NCBI GenBank assembly: GCA_050180745.1
Contig: JBFXDW010000008.1
Location: 1-30,264, forward strand
Direction: 5' to 3'
DNA length: 30,264 bases
DNA from: JBFXDW01 sp050180745
Lineage (GTDB): Bacteria > Pseudomonadota > Alphaproteobacteria > UBA9219
The notes under the pieces are model-generated. The model made no database searches. It was not told where the DNA came from and saw only the letters and a program-made list of their open reading frames with translations. The stretch's first letter is position 1; every line of letters begins with the position of its first letter. Shown here in pieces: positions 17,059-24,086 of this stretch. The position numbers were made by a program, and so were the translations under genes.

Positions 17059-17237
17059 GGGTTCAATGATCTCCTTAAATAATCTTCAACGTCTTCAATA
17101 CGAAACCGTAATTGGCTTCCAATTTTGACGAAGGCAAGTCTTCTTTGGTTGCGCAGTCGAATAACAGCACGCGGTTCGATTTGCAGTTTGGCAGCAACTT
17201 GTTCGATTGTAAGAACGAGCGGTTCATCGGTCATCAT
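16902..17237 (-). CDS. AlpA/Xis-like excisionase with helix-turn-helix
   Basis: The product is 111 residues from ATG 17237; a GTG at 17240 and an ATG at 17234 are alternatives. Residues 8-55 form a MerR/excisionase-type winged helix: LTIEQVAAKLQIEPRAVIRL then AFVKIGSQLRFRIEDVEDYL, the pattern of the excisionase-family DNA-binding domain. The C-terminal half is basic, Gly/Ser/Ala-rich and probably disordered (ASGDAARALAIASKLKK). It likely bends DNA to direct excision by the overlapping integrase. The last 157 nt also encode the integrase N-terminus in a different frame. An early stop after the helix-turn-helix would normally avoid this, so the long tail may be functional. Confidence 0.75.
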   Translation of the reverse strand: MMTDEPLVLTIEQVAAKLQIEPRAVIRLRNQRRLAFVKIGSQLRFRIEDVEDYLRRSLNPCREQQERLGSEKKPTKMPGTFTGLKTRGASGDAARALAIASKLKKRSDSSS

Positions 17238-17321
17238 CACCGCCCAGCCACGTAGTCTTCCACCAGCGCCATTGCTGGCGCAGGGTGCGGGAGATGTTGC
17301 GATAAAACCGCTCGAACAAAC

Positions 17322-17555
17322 TCATGCCCGCCCCGCTGCACGTTGTTCGGATGGATGCGGCGCGCGCATAGCCAGCGCGATGAAGGCGTTGAGGTGCGCA
17401 TCTTCGGCGCGCGCGACGGCTTTGTGATAGGTGTCTACGGCGAGTTCGGCCACTTCAAGGGCTTCCTCGGTGCGCCCTTGGCGCACAAGGGTCAGGGTCT
17501 CGCGCACGCAGCGATGCGCCATATCCATATAAAGCTGGGAAACAACGGGGATCAT
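17322..17555 (-). CDS. Small helical protein of unknown function
   Basis: This 77-residue protein starts at ATG 17555, chosen because AAGGAG lies 6 nt upstream. It appears to be two or three amphipathic helices (VRETLTLVRQGRTEEALEVA and ELAVDTYHKAVARAED), with the spacing of a single TPR-like hairpin. I do not recognise a family. It is the first gene of the leftward transcript leading to xis and int, immediately downstream of a TTGACA promoter overlapped by an operator, so it is probably controlled by the element's repressor. Confidence 0.55.
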   Translation of the reverse strand: MIPVVSQLYMDMAHRCVRETLTLVRQGRTEEALEVAELAVDTYHKAVARAEDAHLNAFIALAMRAPHPSEQRAAGRA

Positions 17556-17604
17556 GCAATTCTCCTTGGGAATATGGGGCGGACTGGAGCCGCCAATTCC
17601 AAGG

Positions 17605-17633
17605 AACCTATCCAATTAGGCATGGTTTGTCAA
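17605..17633 (-). promoter_or_regulatory. Leftward promoter (PL-like)
   Basis: On the minus strand a consensus -35 TTGACA (17633-17628) is followed after 17 nt by TAGGTT (17610-17605). The operator at 17607-17620 covers the -10 and spacer. It would drive the 77-residue gene, xis and int leftwards under repressor control. Confidence 0.5.
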
Positions 17634-17665
17634 GAAAACAGATGAACATATCCGTATTGGATAGG
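17607..17665. promoter_or_regulatory. Two-site operator cluster (OL-like)
   Basis: Site 1, CCTATCCAATTAGG, is at 17607-17620. Site 2, CCTATCCAATACGG, is on the minus strand at 17665-17652 and sits within the broader palindrome TATCC-N5-GGATA. The same 14-bp family occurs four times in front of the repressor and Cro-like genes. The cluster lies between the leftward operon and the PLD-type regulator gene. Confidence 0.65.
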
Positions 17666-17669
17666 GTCG

Positions 17670-18326
17670 TTACGCTCTCAGAGCCTTTTTTCCAGGCACT
17701 CCTGCATCTTCTTCAGTTTCAGCTTCTGGCGAAGGCAAGGCCGCCCAAAGCATCTCGAAGGTCTGTTTCAGGCCCTTTGCCAGCATGGGCGTGCGTGCCA
17801 GAAGGATACGGTCGGGGCCGAGCATCTGCGCGACGGTTGATCCATAGACGACTTGCAGCGGAAGTGGCGTAAAGTTTGCCGGGGCGGTGCGCATGGGCGA
17901 TGTGGCATCTTTCTTGTGGCAAATCGCGCGATAGGTGAAGCCTGCCTCGCGCAGAGCATTGCAATATTCAACGAGTTCGGGGGCAAAGAGACAAGTTGTG
18001 CTGCCGCACAAGAACAAGACTTCCGCTCCTTCCTGGCCGCGTAAATGCGTATGTATGTCCTCGAACATCTGGGCGATGACGTTTTCGCCTTCCAAAATCA
18101 AATGATCTTTCTCCCGCAGCGCAACACCGCGCGCGCCGATGAACTCGATCTTTTCGCTGAGATACGAAAGAAGGGCACTTTCCGTCTTTTGCTGCAGTTT
18201 GTTTATGCCGCCCAATTCGAATTGGCGGATGGATGTGAGGGAAGCGCCGGACGCGTTTGCAAGTTCATCCTGCGAGATGTTGAGAAGCGCACGAGCGGCG
18301 CGGAGCTGGTCTGGGGTGAGTGCCAT
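17670..18326 (-). CDS. XRE regulator with TrmB/PLD-like sensor domain
   Basis: This 218-residue protein starts at ATG 18326 with GGAAAG upstream. Residues 5-60 are an XRE helix-turn-helix (LRAARALLNISQDELANASG, then LTSIRQFELGG). The C-terminal 150 residues look like the phospholipase-D-like effector fold of TrmB regulators: AEVLFLCGSTTCLFAPELVE and LREAGFTYRAICHKKD, then LPLQVVYGSTVAQMLGPDRI and GLKQTFEMLWAALPSP. In TrmB proteins this region binds small ligands. No LexA-type peptidase motif is visible, so it may switch by ligand rather than cleavage. It sits inside the immunity region between the two operator clusters and has its own palindrome upstream. Confidence 0.6.
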   Translation of the reverse strand: MALTPDQLRAARALLNISQDELANASGASLTSIRQFELGGINKLQQKTESALLSYLSEKIEFIGARGVALREKDHLILEGENVIAQMFEDIHTHLRGQEGAEVLFLCGSTTCLFAPELVEYCNALREAGFTYRAICHKKDATSPMRTAPANFTPLPLQVVYGSTVAQMLGPDRILLARTPMLAKGLKQTFEMLWAALPSPEAETEEDAGVPGKKALRA

Positions 18327-18356
18327 GTTATGCTTTCCGTATCATTAATGCTCAAT

Positions 18357-18377
18357 TTCGGCATTATTCATGCCGAA
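18357..18377. promoter_or_regulatory. Palindromic operator upstream of the PLD-type regulator gene
   Basis: TTCGGCAT-N5-ATGCCGAA is a perfect inverted repeat with a 5-nt spacer, 31 bp before the regulator start codon. A consensus minus-strand TTGACA abuts it at 18383-18378, so bound protein would block the promoter. It is unlike the CCTATCC operators and suggests separate autoregulation. Confidence 0.6.
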
Positions 18378-18474
18378 TGTCAAGATTTTTGTTGATTTTT
18401 GCCAAACTTTCAGGCATTCTGCAACCCATGCTTGCTGTTATTTGGTAGCGATCATTGTTTTGCGGAATATTTTA

Positions 18475-18771
18475 ATGAGCAATTCCAATGTTATAGTTTC
18501 CCTCGTATTTGAGGAAATGGCCGAGGAAGAAAACCTCTTTTCAACCAACCCACCGCTACTTTTTGTCGGACTTTACCCCTCGATTGATGAAACGCAGGTA
18601 AAGATTCTTGAAGGCACCATCATTTCCCGCGCGGAAAGAATCGGGTGCAGCGCCATCCTGTTTCATGAGGCGTTTCTCAATGCGTACCAAATCGAAGAAT
18701 TGAAAGACTTGCCCCATCGCCATTTTGATGAGGCAATAGATTACCTGATGAGCTTTGCTGGAGCGAACTGA
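18475..18771 (+). CDS. Hypothetical protein in the immunity region
   Basis: The start is placed at ATG 18475, giving 98 residues beginning MSNSNVIVSLVFEEMAEEEN. The frame is open further upstream to 18370, but that part overlaps the promoter and palindrome of the leftward regulator. The protein is acidic with a mixed alpha/beta look (LLFVGLYPSIDETQVKILEG). It has no signal peptide, membrane helix or recognised domain. It is divergent from the PLD-type regulator and convergent, with a 4-bp gap, with the short repressor gene. Confidence 0.5.
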   Translation: MSNSNVIVSLVFEEMAEEENLFSTNPPLLFVGLYPSIDETQVKILEGTIISRAERIGCSAILFHEAFLNAYQIEELKDLPHRHFDEAIDYLMSFAGAN

Positions 18772-18775
18772 AAGG

Positions 18776-19186
18776 TCAGTCGACGACGCAAGTAAGCATG
18801 TCGTCCACGCGTTCCTTGATTTCGGCCTTTTTCGGCGTCTCGCCTATTTTGCGGCATTTTCTGTAGGTTTTGCACACGACCTTGGCGAGTGTGGCGGGAT
18901 CGACAGCGGCCCCTTTGCAACGCATCTGGGCGTAGGTGAGAATTTCCCGCAAGAGAACTTCGTCGACGTCTGCATCCGGTTGTTTGACGTCGCTGACATC
19001 AATGTCATCGACCAAAGCGGACACGCGAACCTTATAAAATTTTGCCAATTTTTCGAGCCAATCGAGCGTAACGCCGCGTTCGCCTTTTTCGAGACGCAAA
19101 ATTGTTTGTGGCGTGACCTTAAAATTTTTGGCAACCTCTTCTTGAGTGAAGCCCGCCTGTTTTCTTATGATTTTCAATCTGTTCAT
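18776..19186 (-). CDS. Short XRE-family repressor (CI-like role)
   Basis: The start is set at ATG 19186 (MNRLKIIRKQAGFTQEEVAK); a TTG at 19204 is less likely because it falls in the operator. The helix-turn-helix spans residues 2-57, with TPQTILRLEKGERG as recognition helix region. The remaining 80 residues are acidic then basic and helical, with several Cys. At 136 residues there is no room for a LexA/CI self-cleavage domain. Divergence from the Cro-like gene and four operators in the shared 136-bp gap make it the likely lysogeny repressor. Another factor, perhaps the PLD-type regulator, may control induction. Confidence 0.75.
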   Translation of the reverse strand: MNRLKIIRKQAGFTQEEVAKNFKVTPQTILRLEKGERGVTLDWLEKLAKFYKVRVSALVDDIDVSDVKQPDADVDEVLLREILTYAQMRCKGAAVDPATLAKVVCKTYRKCRKIGETPKKAEIKERVDDMLTCVVD

Positions 19187-19195
19187 GTTCGTTAC

Positions 19196-19307
19196 CCCAT
19201 CCAATTTGGATGTGCCATCCTATCCGAATTGGATGGGGTAACGCAAATACTTTCTTTTTCCTATCCGAATAGGCCAGATTAATCTTGATTTAACCTATCC
19301 TGATAGG
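19196..19307. promoter_or_regulatory. Four-site operator region (OR-like)
   Basis: The sites are CCCATCCAATTTGG (19196-19209), CCTATCCGAATTGG (19219-19232), CCTATCCGAATAGG (19260-19273) and CCTATCCTGATAGG (19294-19307). The consensus with the left cluster is CCYATCC-N-R-W-W-H-GG. The first two are embedded in a perfect 16-bp inverted repeat, GTTACCCCATCCAATT (19191-19206) with its complement at 19227-19242. The region separates the divergent repressor and Cro-like genes. Confidence 0.75.
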
Positions 19308-19314
19308 ATATGTA
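19285..19314 (+). promoter_or_regulatory. Rightward early promoter (PR-like)
   Basis: TTGATT (19285-19290), an 18-nt spacer and TATGTA (19309-19314). The operator 19294-19307 fills the spacer, so repressor binding would exclude RNA polymerase. The expected start near 19321 is only about two bases before ATG 19323, so the early transcript may be nearly leaderless. Confidence 0.45.
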
Positions 19315-19322
19315 ATCAGGCC

Positions 19323-19535
19323 ATGAAACTGGCTGATTATCTCACAAAGAATAACATCTCCTACGCGGAATTCGCGCGGATGCTTGGCATGGACAGCTCA
19401 AGCGCTGCCATGAACGTCTCCCGATATGCCAATGGGAAGCGCCGTCCGCGCCCGGCTATCGCCGATAAAATCGTCGCGGTCACGAAGGGCCGCGTAAAGC
19501 ACAAGGATCTCTACAGTGTGGAGATCTTCGAATGA
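19323..19535 (+). CDS. Cro-like helix-turn-helix protein
   Basis: This 70-residue protein starts at ATG 19323, with only a weak CAGG before it. It is almost entirely one helix-turn-helix: MKLADYLTKNNISYAEFARM, then SSAAMNVSRYANGKRRPRP as the recognition helix region. It is the first gene of the rightward early operon and divergent from the repressor, the position and size of Cro. It probably binds the same operators and lowers repressor synthesis during lytic growth. Its stop codon overlaps the start of the resolvase gene (ATGA). Confidence 0.75.
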   Translation: MKLADYLTKNNISYAEFARMLGMDSSSAAMNVSRYANGKRRPRPAIADKIVAVTKGRVKHKDLYSVEIFE

Positions 19536-20020
19536 CCCTTTTCGTCGGCATCGATCCCGGCCTGTCCGGCGCTCTGGCTTTTCGCTTCGGCGAAGAGATG
19601 GATGTTCTGGCTATGCCAACACTAACGATCAGCAAGGCGAAGGGGACGCGCCGCGTTCTCGATCTGACGGCTCTTTCCAACATCATCGACGACAAAACGA
19701 AGAACGCCGCGCGCGTGAGCGTGTTTATCGAACGCGTTTCCGCCATGCCGAAACAGGGCGTCGCCAGCATGTTCTCGTTTGGCGAGAGCTATGGCGCGAT
19801 CAAAGGGATCGTGGCCGCTCATTTTCTTCCCATGACGCTTGTGACCCCCGTTGCGTGGAAAGCGAAGCTCAAGGTTTCCAAAAACAAGGACGATGCGCGT
19901 TATCGCGCCAGCCAATTGATGCCGCGCTTTGCGCATCTGTGGTCGCGTCGCAAAGACGATGGCATGGCTGAGGCCGCTCTCATTGCATTTTACGGACAAA
20001 ATTATGGAGGCCTTCAATGA
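19532..20020 (+). CDS. RuvC-like crossover junction nuclease, phage type
   Basis: This 162-residue RNase H-fold protein starts at ATG 19532, overlapping the previous stop codon. It has the RuvC acidic residues in order: FVGIDPGLSGALAF (Asp7), VFIERVSAMP (Glu) and KDDGMAEAALIAFYG (paired acidic residues at the end). TPVAWKAKLKVSKNKDDAR is the usual central segment of phage RuvC-like proteins. It likely resolves Holliday junctions or branched DNA during phage replication. The next gene overlaps it by four bases (ATGA), which indicates translational coupling. Confidence 0.85.
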   Translation: MTLFVGIDPGLSGALAFRFGEEMDVLAMPTLTISKAKGTRRVLDLTALSNIIDDKTKNAARVSVFIERVSAMPKQGVASMFSFGESYGAIKGIVAAHFLPMTLVTPVAWKAKLKVSKNKDDARYRASQLMPRFAHLWSRRKDDGMAEAALIAFYGQNYGGLQ

Positions 20021-20490
20021 ATATTCGCAATTTTCATCCCGCCGCGCTTGATGAAATGGACATCGCCGCGATTGCCGCATTGGCAACGCCCGAGCTGGCT
20101 GATCTGATCGAATTGCTCGACAAAGACACAACGCTGCTCAAACTGCGCAAGGACAAGCTCGCCTGCGCGCTAAACCGCAAATACAGCGAAGCGGCGCATA
20201 AGGCGCGGCTTGATGCGGGAAAAGATACGGGCGTTGTGCATCTTGAAGACTGCGGCTTTGACGTTGCCGCCGATGTCGGCAAGACCGTCAAATGGGATCA
20301 GGCCAAGCTAATCGTGGCGCTGGATTCCATGCCCGCTGAGACGGCCAAGCACTACGCGAAGGCCGAGTTCAAGGTTGACGAGCGCAAATACGCTGCCGCG
20401 TCTCCGGACATTCAGAAGATCCTAGCCCCCGCGCGCGCCGTCGTGCCGGGACGGGAGACCTATACCCTCAAACCCAAGAACAAGGCGTAA
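20017..20490 (+). CDS. Early phage protein of unknown function
   Basis: This 157-residue protein has a good GGAGG before ATG 20017. The first half is helical and charged, possibly coiled coil (ELIDL-type repeats, LLKLRKDKLACALNRKYSEA). The second half has GKDTGVVHLEDCGFDVAADV then VKWDQAKLIVAL and DERKYAAASPDIQKILAPAR, a pattern I recall from phage proteins encoded next to RecA-like recombinases (GT-x-F, KxVxWDQ, ARxVxxG). Its function is not known to me. The tight position before the ATPase suggests a role in recombination or replication. Confidence 0.7.
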   Translation: MNIRNFHPAALDEMDIAAIAALATPELADLIELLDKDTTLLKLRKDKLACALNRKYSEAAHKARLDAGKDTGVVHLEDCGFDVAADVGKTVKWDQAKLIVALDSMPAETAKHYAKAEFKVDERKYAAASPDIQKILAPARAVVPGRETYTLKPKNKA

Positions 20491-20491
20491 C

Positions 20492-21379
20492 ATGACTTTT
20501 CAGATCATCACCGCCGATCAAAGACTGGCCGAAAAGCGCGGCATCAAAGGCTGCATATTCGGACGGTGGAAAATCGGCAAGACCAGTTTGCTCTGGACGC
20601 TCGATGCGGCCAAGACGCTCTTCATCGATTTGGAAGCTGGCGATCTGGCCGTAGAAGGCTGGGCTGGCGACACGATCCGCCCACGCACATGGCAAGATTG
20701 CCGCGACTTTGCGGCCTATATCGGCGGCCCCAATCCGGCCTTGCGAGACAACCAGCCCTACAGCCAAGCGCACTATGATCACGTTTGCAGCCAGTTCGGC
20801 GACGCAGCGGCGCTCGATAAATACGACACAATCTTTGTCGACAGCATAACGGTCGCGGCGCGTCTTGCTTTTCAATGGTGCACCGGTCAGCCCGAAGCCA
20901 TCAGCGAAAAGACGGGTAAACCGGACACGCGCGGCGCTTACGGTCTGTTGGGCCGCGAGATGATCGGCTGGCTCACGCACCTTCAGCACACACGCGGCAA
21001 GAATGTCTGGTTCGTCGGGATCCTTGATGAAAAAACGGACGATTTCAATCGCCGCATCTACCTGCCGCAGATCGACGGCAGCAAGACGGGGCTTGAGTTG
21101 CCCGGCATCGTCGACCAAGTCGTCACGATGGCCGAGATCAAGGCTGACGACGGATCCGCCTATCGCGCTTTTGTCTGTCAGGCGCTGAACCCGTGGGGTT
21201 TTCCAGCGGGCGACCGCAGCGGACGCCTCGCCATGATCGAGGAACCGCATCTTGGGCGGCTCATGGACAAAATCAGGCAACCTCTCACAAAGATGGCATC
21301 GGAACGACTGGAGTTTTGCAGGCCACAGCCGACCGATGCCGAAACCCCCGCAAATGTCGTTCAACAAGCACAGGAGTAA
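20492..21379 (+). CDS. Phage RecA-like ATP-binding protein (Sak4-like)
   Basis: This 295-residue protein begins one base after the previous stop codon. A Walker A GRWKIGKTSLLWTL sits at about residues 24-37, followed by TLFIDLEAGDLAVEG, and the Walker B is YDTIFVDSITVAARL at about 111-125. The single RecA-type ATPase core, the short length and the neighbours (SSB-like protein directly after) fit the phage Sak4/AAA single-strand annealing or recombinase-mediator group. It probably loads on ssDNA with the next gene's product during replication. Specific membership in Sak4 is an inference. Confidence 0.78.
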   Translation: MTFQIITADQRLAEKRGIKGCIFGRWKIGKTSLLWTLDAAKTLFIDLEAGDLAVEGWAGDTIRPRTWQDCRDFAAYIGGPNPALRDNQPYSQAHYDHVCSQFGDAAALDKYDTIFVDSITVAARLAFQWCTGQPEAISEKTGKPDTRGAYGLLGREMIGWLTHLQHTRGKNVWFVGILDEKTDDFNRRIYLPQIDGSKTGLELPGIVDQVVTMAEIKADDGSAYRAFVCQALNPWGFPAGDRSGRLAMIEEPHLGRLMDKIRQPLTKMASERLEFCRPQPTDAETPANVVQQAQE

Positions 21380-21385
21380 AAAGAC

Positions 21386-22024
21386 ATGTACCAGAACCAA
21401 GGGATGGACTTCAACGATGCCGGCCAACAACAGGTTGGCGAGCTTATTCCGGCGGGCACAATCGCCAAAGTCGTCATCACCATTCGCCCCGGCAGCGCGG
21501 GCCAAGGCGGCTGGCTGACCCGCAGCAACACGAGCGACGTGGAATATCTGAATTGCGAGTTCACAGTTCTCGAAGGCCCGTTTGCTAAGCGCAAGTTCTG
21601 GCAGAACATGACCGTTTCCGGCGGCAAGGTCGACGAGCGCGGTCAATCCAAGGCGTGGGGCATCACGAAAGCGGCCCTGCGCGCCATGCTGGACAGCGCC
21701 TTCGGTCTTGATCCCGACGATGACAGTCCCGCATCGAAACAAAAACGCATTACGCAGGATTGGGGCGCGTTCAACGGCCTGCAGTTCGTTGCCAAGATCG
21801 GCATCGAAAAAGGCAAGGACAACTATGCCGACAAAAACCGCCTGCAGTTCGTCCTGACGCGCAAGAATCCCGAATACGCTGGTGTCATGTTCGGCGCGCA
21901 GACGGGATATGCGCAGCAGCCTGCGCAAGCGCCGCAGCAGATGCCCGCGCAGTCGCAACCTCAGCAACAGCCCCAACAGCAGCAAGGAACGCCCAATAGC
22001 AACGTCCCGACCTGGGCGCGCTGA
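21386..22024 (+). CDS. Phage single-strand DNA-binding-like protein (DUF669-like)
   Basis: This 212-residue protein has a strong AGGAG before ATG 21386. The first 150 residues look like an OB-type beta-rich domain: LIPAGTIAKVVITIRPGSAG, WLTRSNTSDVEYLNCEFTVL, AKRKFWQNMTVSGGK and GAFNGLQFVAKIGIEKGKDN. The tail at about 172-206 is a Gln/Pro-rich linker with many consecutive Gln, and the protein ends NVPTWAR instead of the acidic DDDIPF-type tip of bacterial SSB. Position between the RecA-like ATPase and the helicase supports ssDNA coating during phage replication. The family name is from memory. Confidence 0.72.
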   Translation: MYQNQGMDFNDAGQQQVGELIPAGTIAKVVITIRPGSAGQGGWLTRSNTSDVEYLNCEFTVLEGPFAKRKFWQNMTVSGGKVDERGQSKAWGITKAALRAMLDSAFGLDPDDDSPASKQKRITQDWGAFNGLQFVAKIGIEKGKDNYADKNRLQFVLTRKNPEYAGVMFGAQTGYAQQPAQAPQQMPAQSQPQQQPQQQQGTPNSNVPTWAR

Positions 22025-22056
22025 TCCTCGTTTTTTTGTTTGTTTAAGGGTGTCCG

Positions 22057-23748
22057 ATGCTCCTCCGGCCACGACAGAAGATTTTTGTCGAAAATTGCGT
22101 CGCTGCGCTGAAGCAGCGGCGCAATACGCTCGGCGTTGCCCCGACAGGTGCTGGCAAAACCATCATGCTGTCGGCGGCGACGGGCGATATCTTGCGCGAA
22201 ACGGGCGGCAAGGCCGCGATCCTTGCCCACCGCGACGAATTGACGGCGCAAAACGTCATGAAGTTCGCGCGAGTAAACCCCGCTATCAGCACGTCTATCT
22301 TTGACGCGAACAGCAAATCATGGCGTGGCCGCGCGACCTTCGCCATGGTTCCGACCTTGGCGCGCTCCGATAATTTATCCTGCATGCCGCCGCTCGATCT
22401 TCTCGTGATCGACGAGGCTCATCACGCCGCGGCCGAGAGCTATCGCCGCATCATCAATGAAGCCAAAGGGAAAAACCCGGATGTCTTGATCTTTGGCCTA
22501 ACCGCCACGCCCAATCGCGGCGACAAAAAGGCTCTACGTCCCGTATTCGACAATGTCGGCGATCAGATCAGACTCACGGAGCTTGTCCAGTCCGGCCACC
22601 TTGTGCCGCCGCGCACATTCGTGGTCGATGTCGGCGTGCAGGACGAACTGCGGCAGGTGCGTAAGACCGCGATAGATTTCGACATGGCGGAAGTGGCTGC
22701 GATTATGAACCGTCCGGTTGTGACGGATGCCGTCGTCAAGCATTGGCAAGAAAAGGCAGGTGATCGCAAGACCGTCGTTTTTTGTTCAACCGTTGAACAT
22801 GCGACGAATGTGACTGAGACGTTTAACCGCTCTGGCATTGAAGCCGTGCTCGTGCACGGAGACATGGCGCATAGCGACCGCCGCCTCACGCTCGCCCGAT
22901 TTCAGCAAGGCAGCGCGCGCGTGATCGTCAACGTGGCCGTGTTGACTGAAGGCTGGGATTACCCGCCTACATCATGTGTCGTTCTGCTTCGTCCAAGTTC
23001 ATACCGCTCGACCATGATCCAGATGGTCGGGCGCGGCCTGCGCACCATCGATCCCAAGGAACATCCGGGCGTCATAAAAACGGACTGCATTGTGCTCGAC
23101 TTCGGCACGTCCACGCTGATGCACGGGAGCCTTGAACAGGACGTAAATCTGGACGGCAAAACCGTTCAGGGCGAAGCGCCTACTAAAGATTGCCCCGAAT
23201 GCGGCGCAACGGTTCCTCTGTCCGCGCAGGAATGCGCTTTATGCGGTTATGAATTCCCTGTCTGCAATCCGATCGGCGAGATCGGCCTTGGCGGAGAGCA
23301 ATTACCGCTTGAAGATTTTGCCCTGACGGAAATCGACCTTCTCAAGCGCAGCAGCTTCCGGTGGATCGACCTGTTCGATGATGACGCGGCGTTGATGGCC
23401 TCCGGCTTTTCGGCATGGGCCGCGATCTTCTGGCTCGGTGGTTATTGGCATGCCGTCGGCGGGTTCGAGCGCGACGTGCAAATCCTCGGCACAGGCGAGC
23501 GCGTCGTCATGATGGCTGTGGCCGACGACTTTCTGAACGAGCGCGAAACAAGCGAGAGCGCCCACAAGACACGCCGCTGGATGAACGAACCGGCCAGTGA
23601 AAAGCAACTCGCCTTGCTTGGTGAAACGGCGCGGATGGATTTCAGCATGACGAAGTACCGCGCGTCTTGCCTGCTCAATTTTCGTTTCAACAAAGGACGC
23701 ATTCGTCAATTGGTCGAAAGCGCCATCGGACAAAGGGAAGCCGCGTGA
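22057..23748 (+). CDS. Superfamily 2 DEAH helicase with zinc ribbon
   Basis: This 563-residue protein starts at ATG 22057. SF2 motifs are complete: RPRQKIFVEN (Q-like region), GVAPTGAGKTIML (motif I), LLVIDEAHHAAAES (motif II, DEAH), FGLTATPNRGD (motif III), VVFCSTVEHA (motif IV), VLTEGWDYP (V) and MIQMVGRGLRTID (VI). A four-Cys zinc ribbon CPECGATVPLSAQECALCGY follows at about 379-398. The C-terminal part (IFWLGGYWHAVGGFER, EKQLALLGETARM) is typical of phage helicases of this sort. It is likely the replicative or recombination helicase of the element. The next gene's GTG overlaps its stop codon. Confidence 0.9.
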   Translation: MLLRPRQKIFVENCVAALKQRRNTLGVAPTGAGKTIMLSAATGDILRETGGKAAILAHRDELTAQNVMKFARVNPAISTSIFDANSKSWRGRATFAMVPTLARSDNLSCMPPLDLLVIDEAHHAAAESYRRIINEAKGKNPDVLIFGLTATPNRGDKKALRPVFDNVGDQIRLTELVQSGHLVPPRTFVVDVGVQDELRQVRKTAIDFDMAEVAAIMNRPVVTDAVVKHWQEKAGDRKTVVFCSTVEHATNVTETFNRSGIEAVLVHGDMAHSDRRLTLARFQQGSARVIVNVAVLTEGWDYPPTSCVVLLRPSSYRSTMIQMVGRGLRTIDPKEHPGVIKTDCIVLDFGTSTLMHGSLEQDVNLDGKTVQGEAPTKDCPECGATVPLSAQECALCGYEFPVCNPIGEIGLGGEQLPLEDFALTEIDLLKRSSFRWIDLFDDDAALMASGFSAWAAIFWLGGYWHAVGGFERDVQILGTGERVVMMAVADDFLNERETSESAHKTRRWMNEPASEKQLALLGETARMDFSMTKYRASCLLNFRFNKGRIRQLVESAIGQREAA

Positions 23749-24086
23749 AATGGTGCGCCATTTGTTACAGCGAACAACGCGGGTTCGGCTTTATGCCCGC
23801 CCTGATCGGACAACCCAAGAAACCCGCGCGGCGTTTCTGCTCGATGCTCTGCCTCGATTTTTATGCACGATTGTTCAAGGAGTCGGGCGGCATGATTGAT
23901 ATGACAGATTTTGAACGAGCCTCCATCAACGCTTGCCTCAAGCCGCTCGGCGAATGCGTGGCCGAGATCGGCATGGACAAGCCGCTTTCCGCCTACAGCA
24001 AGGAACAGGTTCTCACGTTGATCGAGGTTGTCGTCACGGCCTACCAGGACGCCATGCGCAAAGGCAGTCCGGAGGTGCCGTTTTGA
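23745..24086 (+). CDS. Small zinc-ribbon phage protein (DUF6511-like)
   Basis: The start is placed at GTG 23745, overlapping the helicase stop as GTGA, giving 113 residues. A Cys-pair module at the N-terminus (WCAICYSEQRGFGF, then RRFCSMLCLDFY) should bind one zinc ion. The rest is helical (ERASINACLKPLGECVAEIG, LTLIEVVVTAYQDAMRKG). The CxxC...RGFG...RRFCSxxC pattern resembles a phage family I recall as DUF6511, of unknown function. Coupled position between helicase and nuclease suggests a DNA-processing accessory. Confidence 0.65.
   Translation: MKWCAICYSEQRGFGFMPALIGQPKKPARRFCSMLCLDFYARLFKESGGMIDMTDFERASINACLKPLGECVAEIGMDKPLSAYSKEQVLTLIEVVVTAYQDAMRKGSPEVPF

Noticed and set aside
19516..19971. 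Alternative + frame over the RuvC-like gene
   Set aside because: Arg/Ser-rich shadow with no motifs; the RuvC frame has all catalytic acids and an ATGA junction.
20468..22072. Antisense open frame of 534 codons opposite the RecA-like and SSB-like genes
   Set aside because: It is a mirror of GC-rich codons on the coding strand. It shows no family motifs, and the sense genes have clear domains, ribosome-binding sites and tight junctions.
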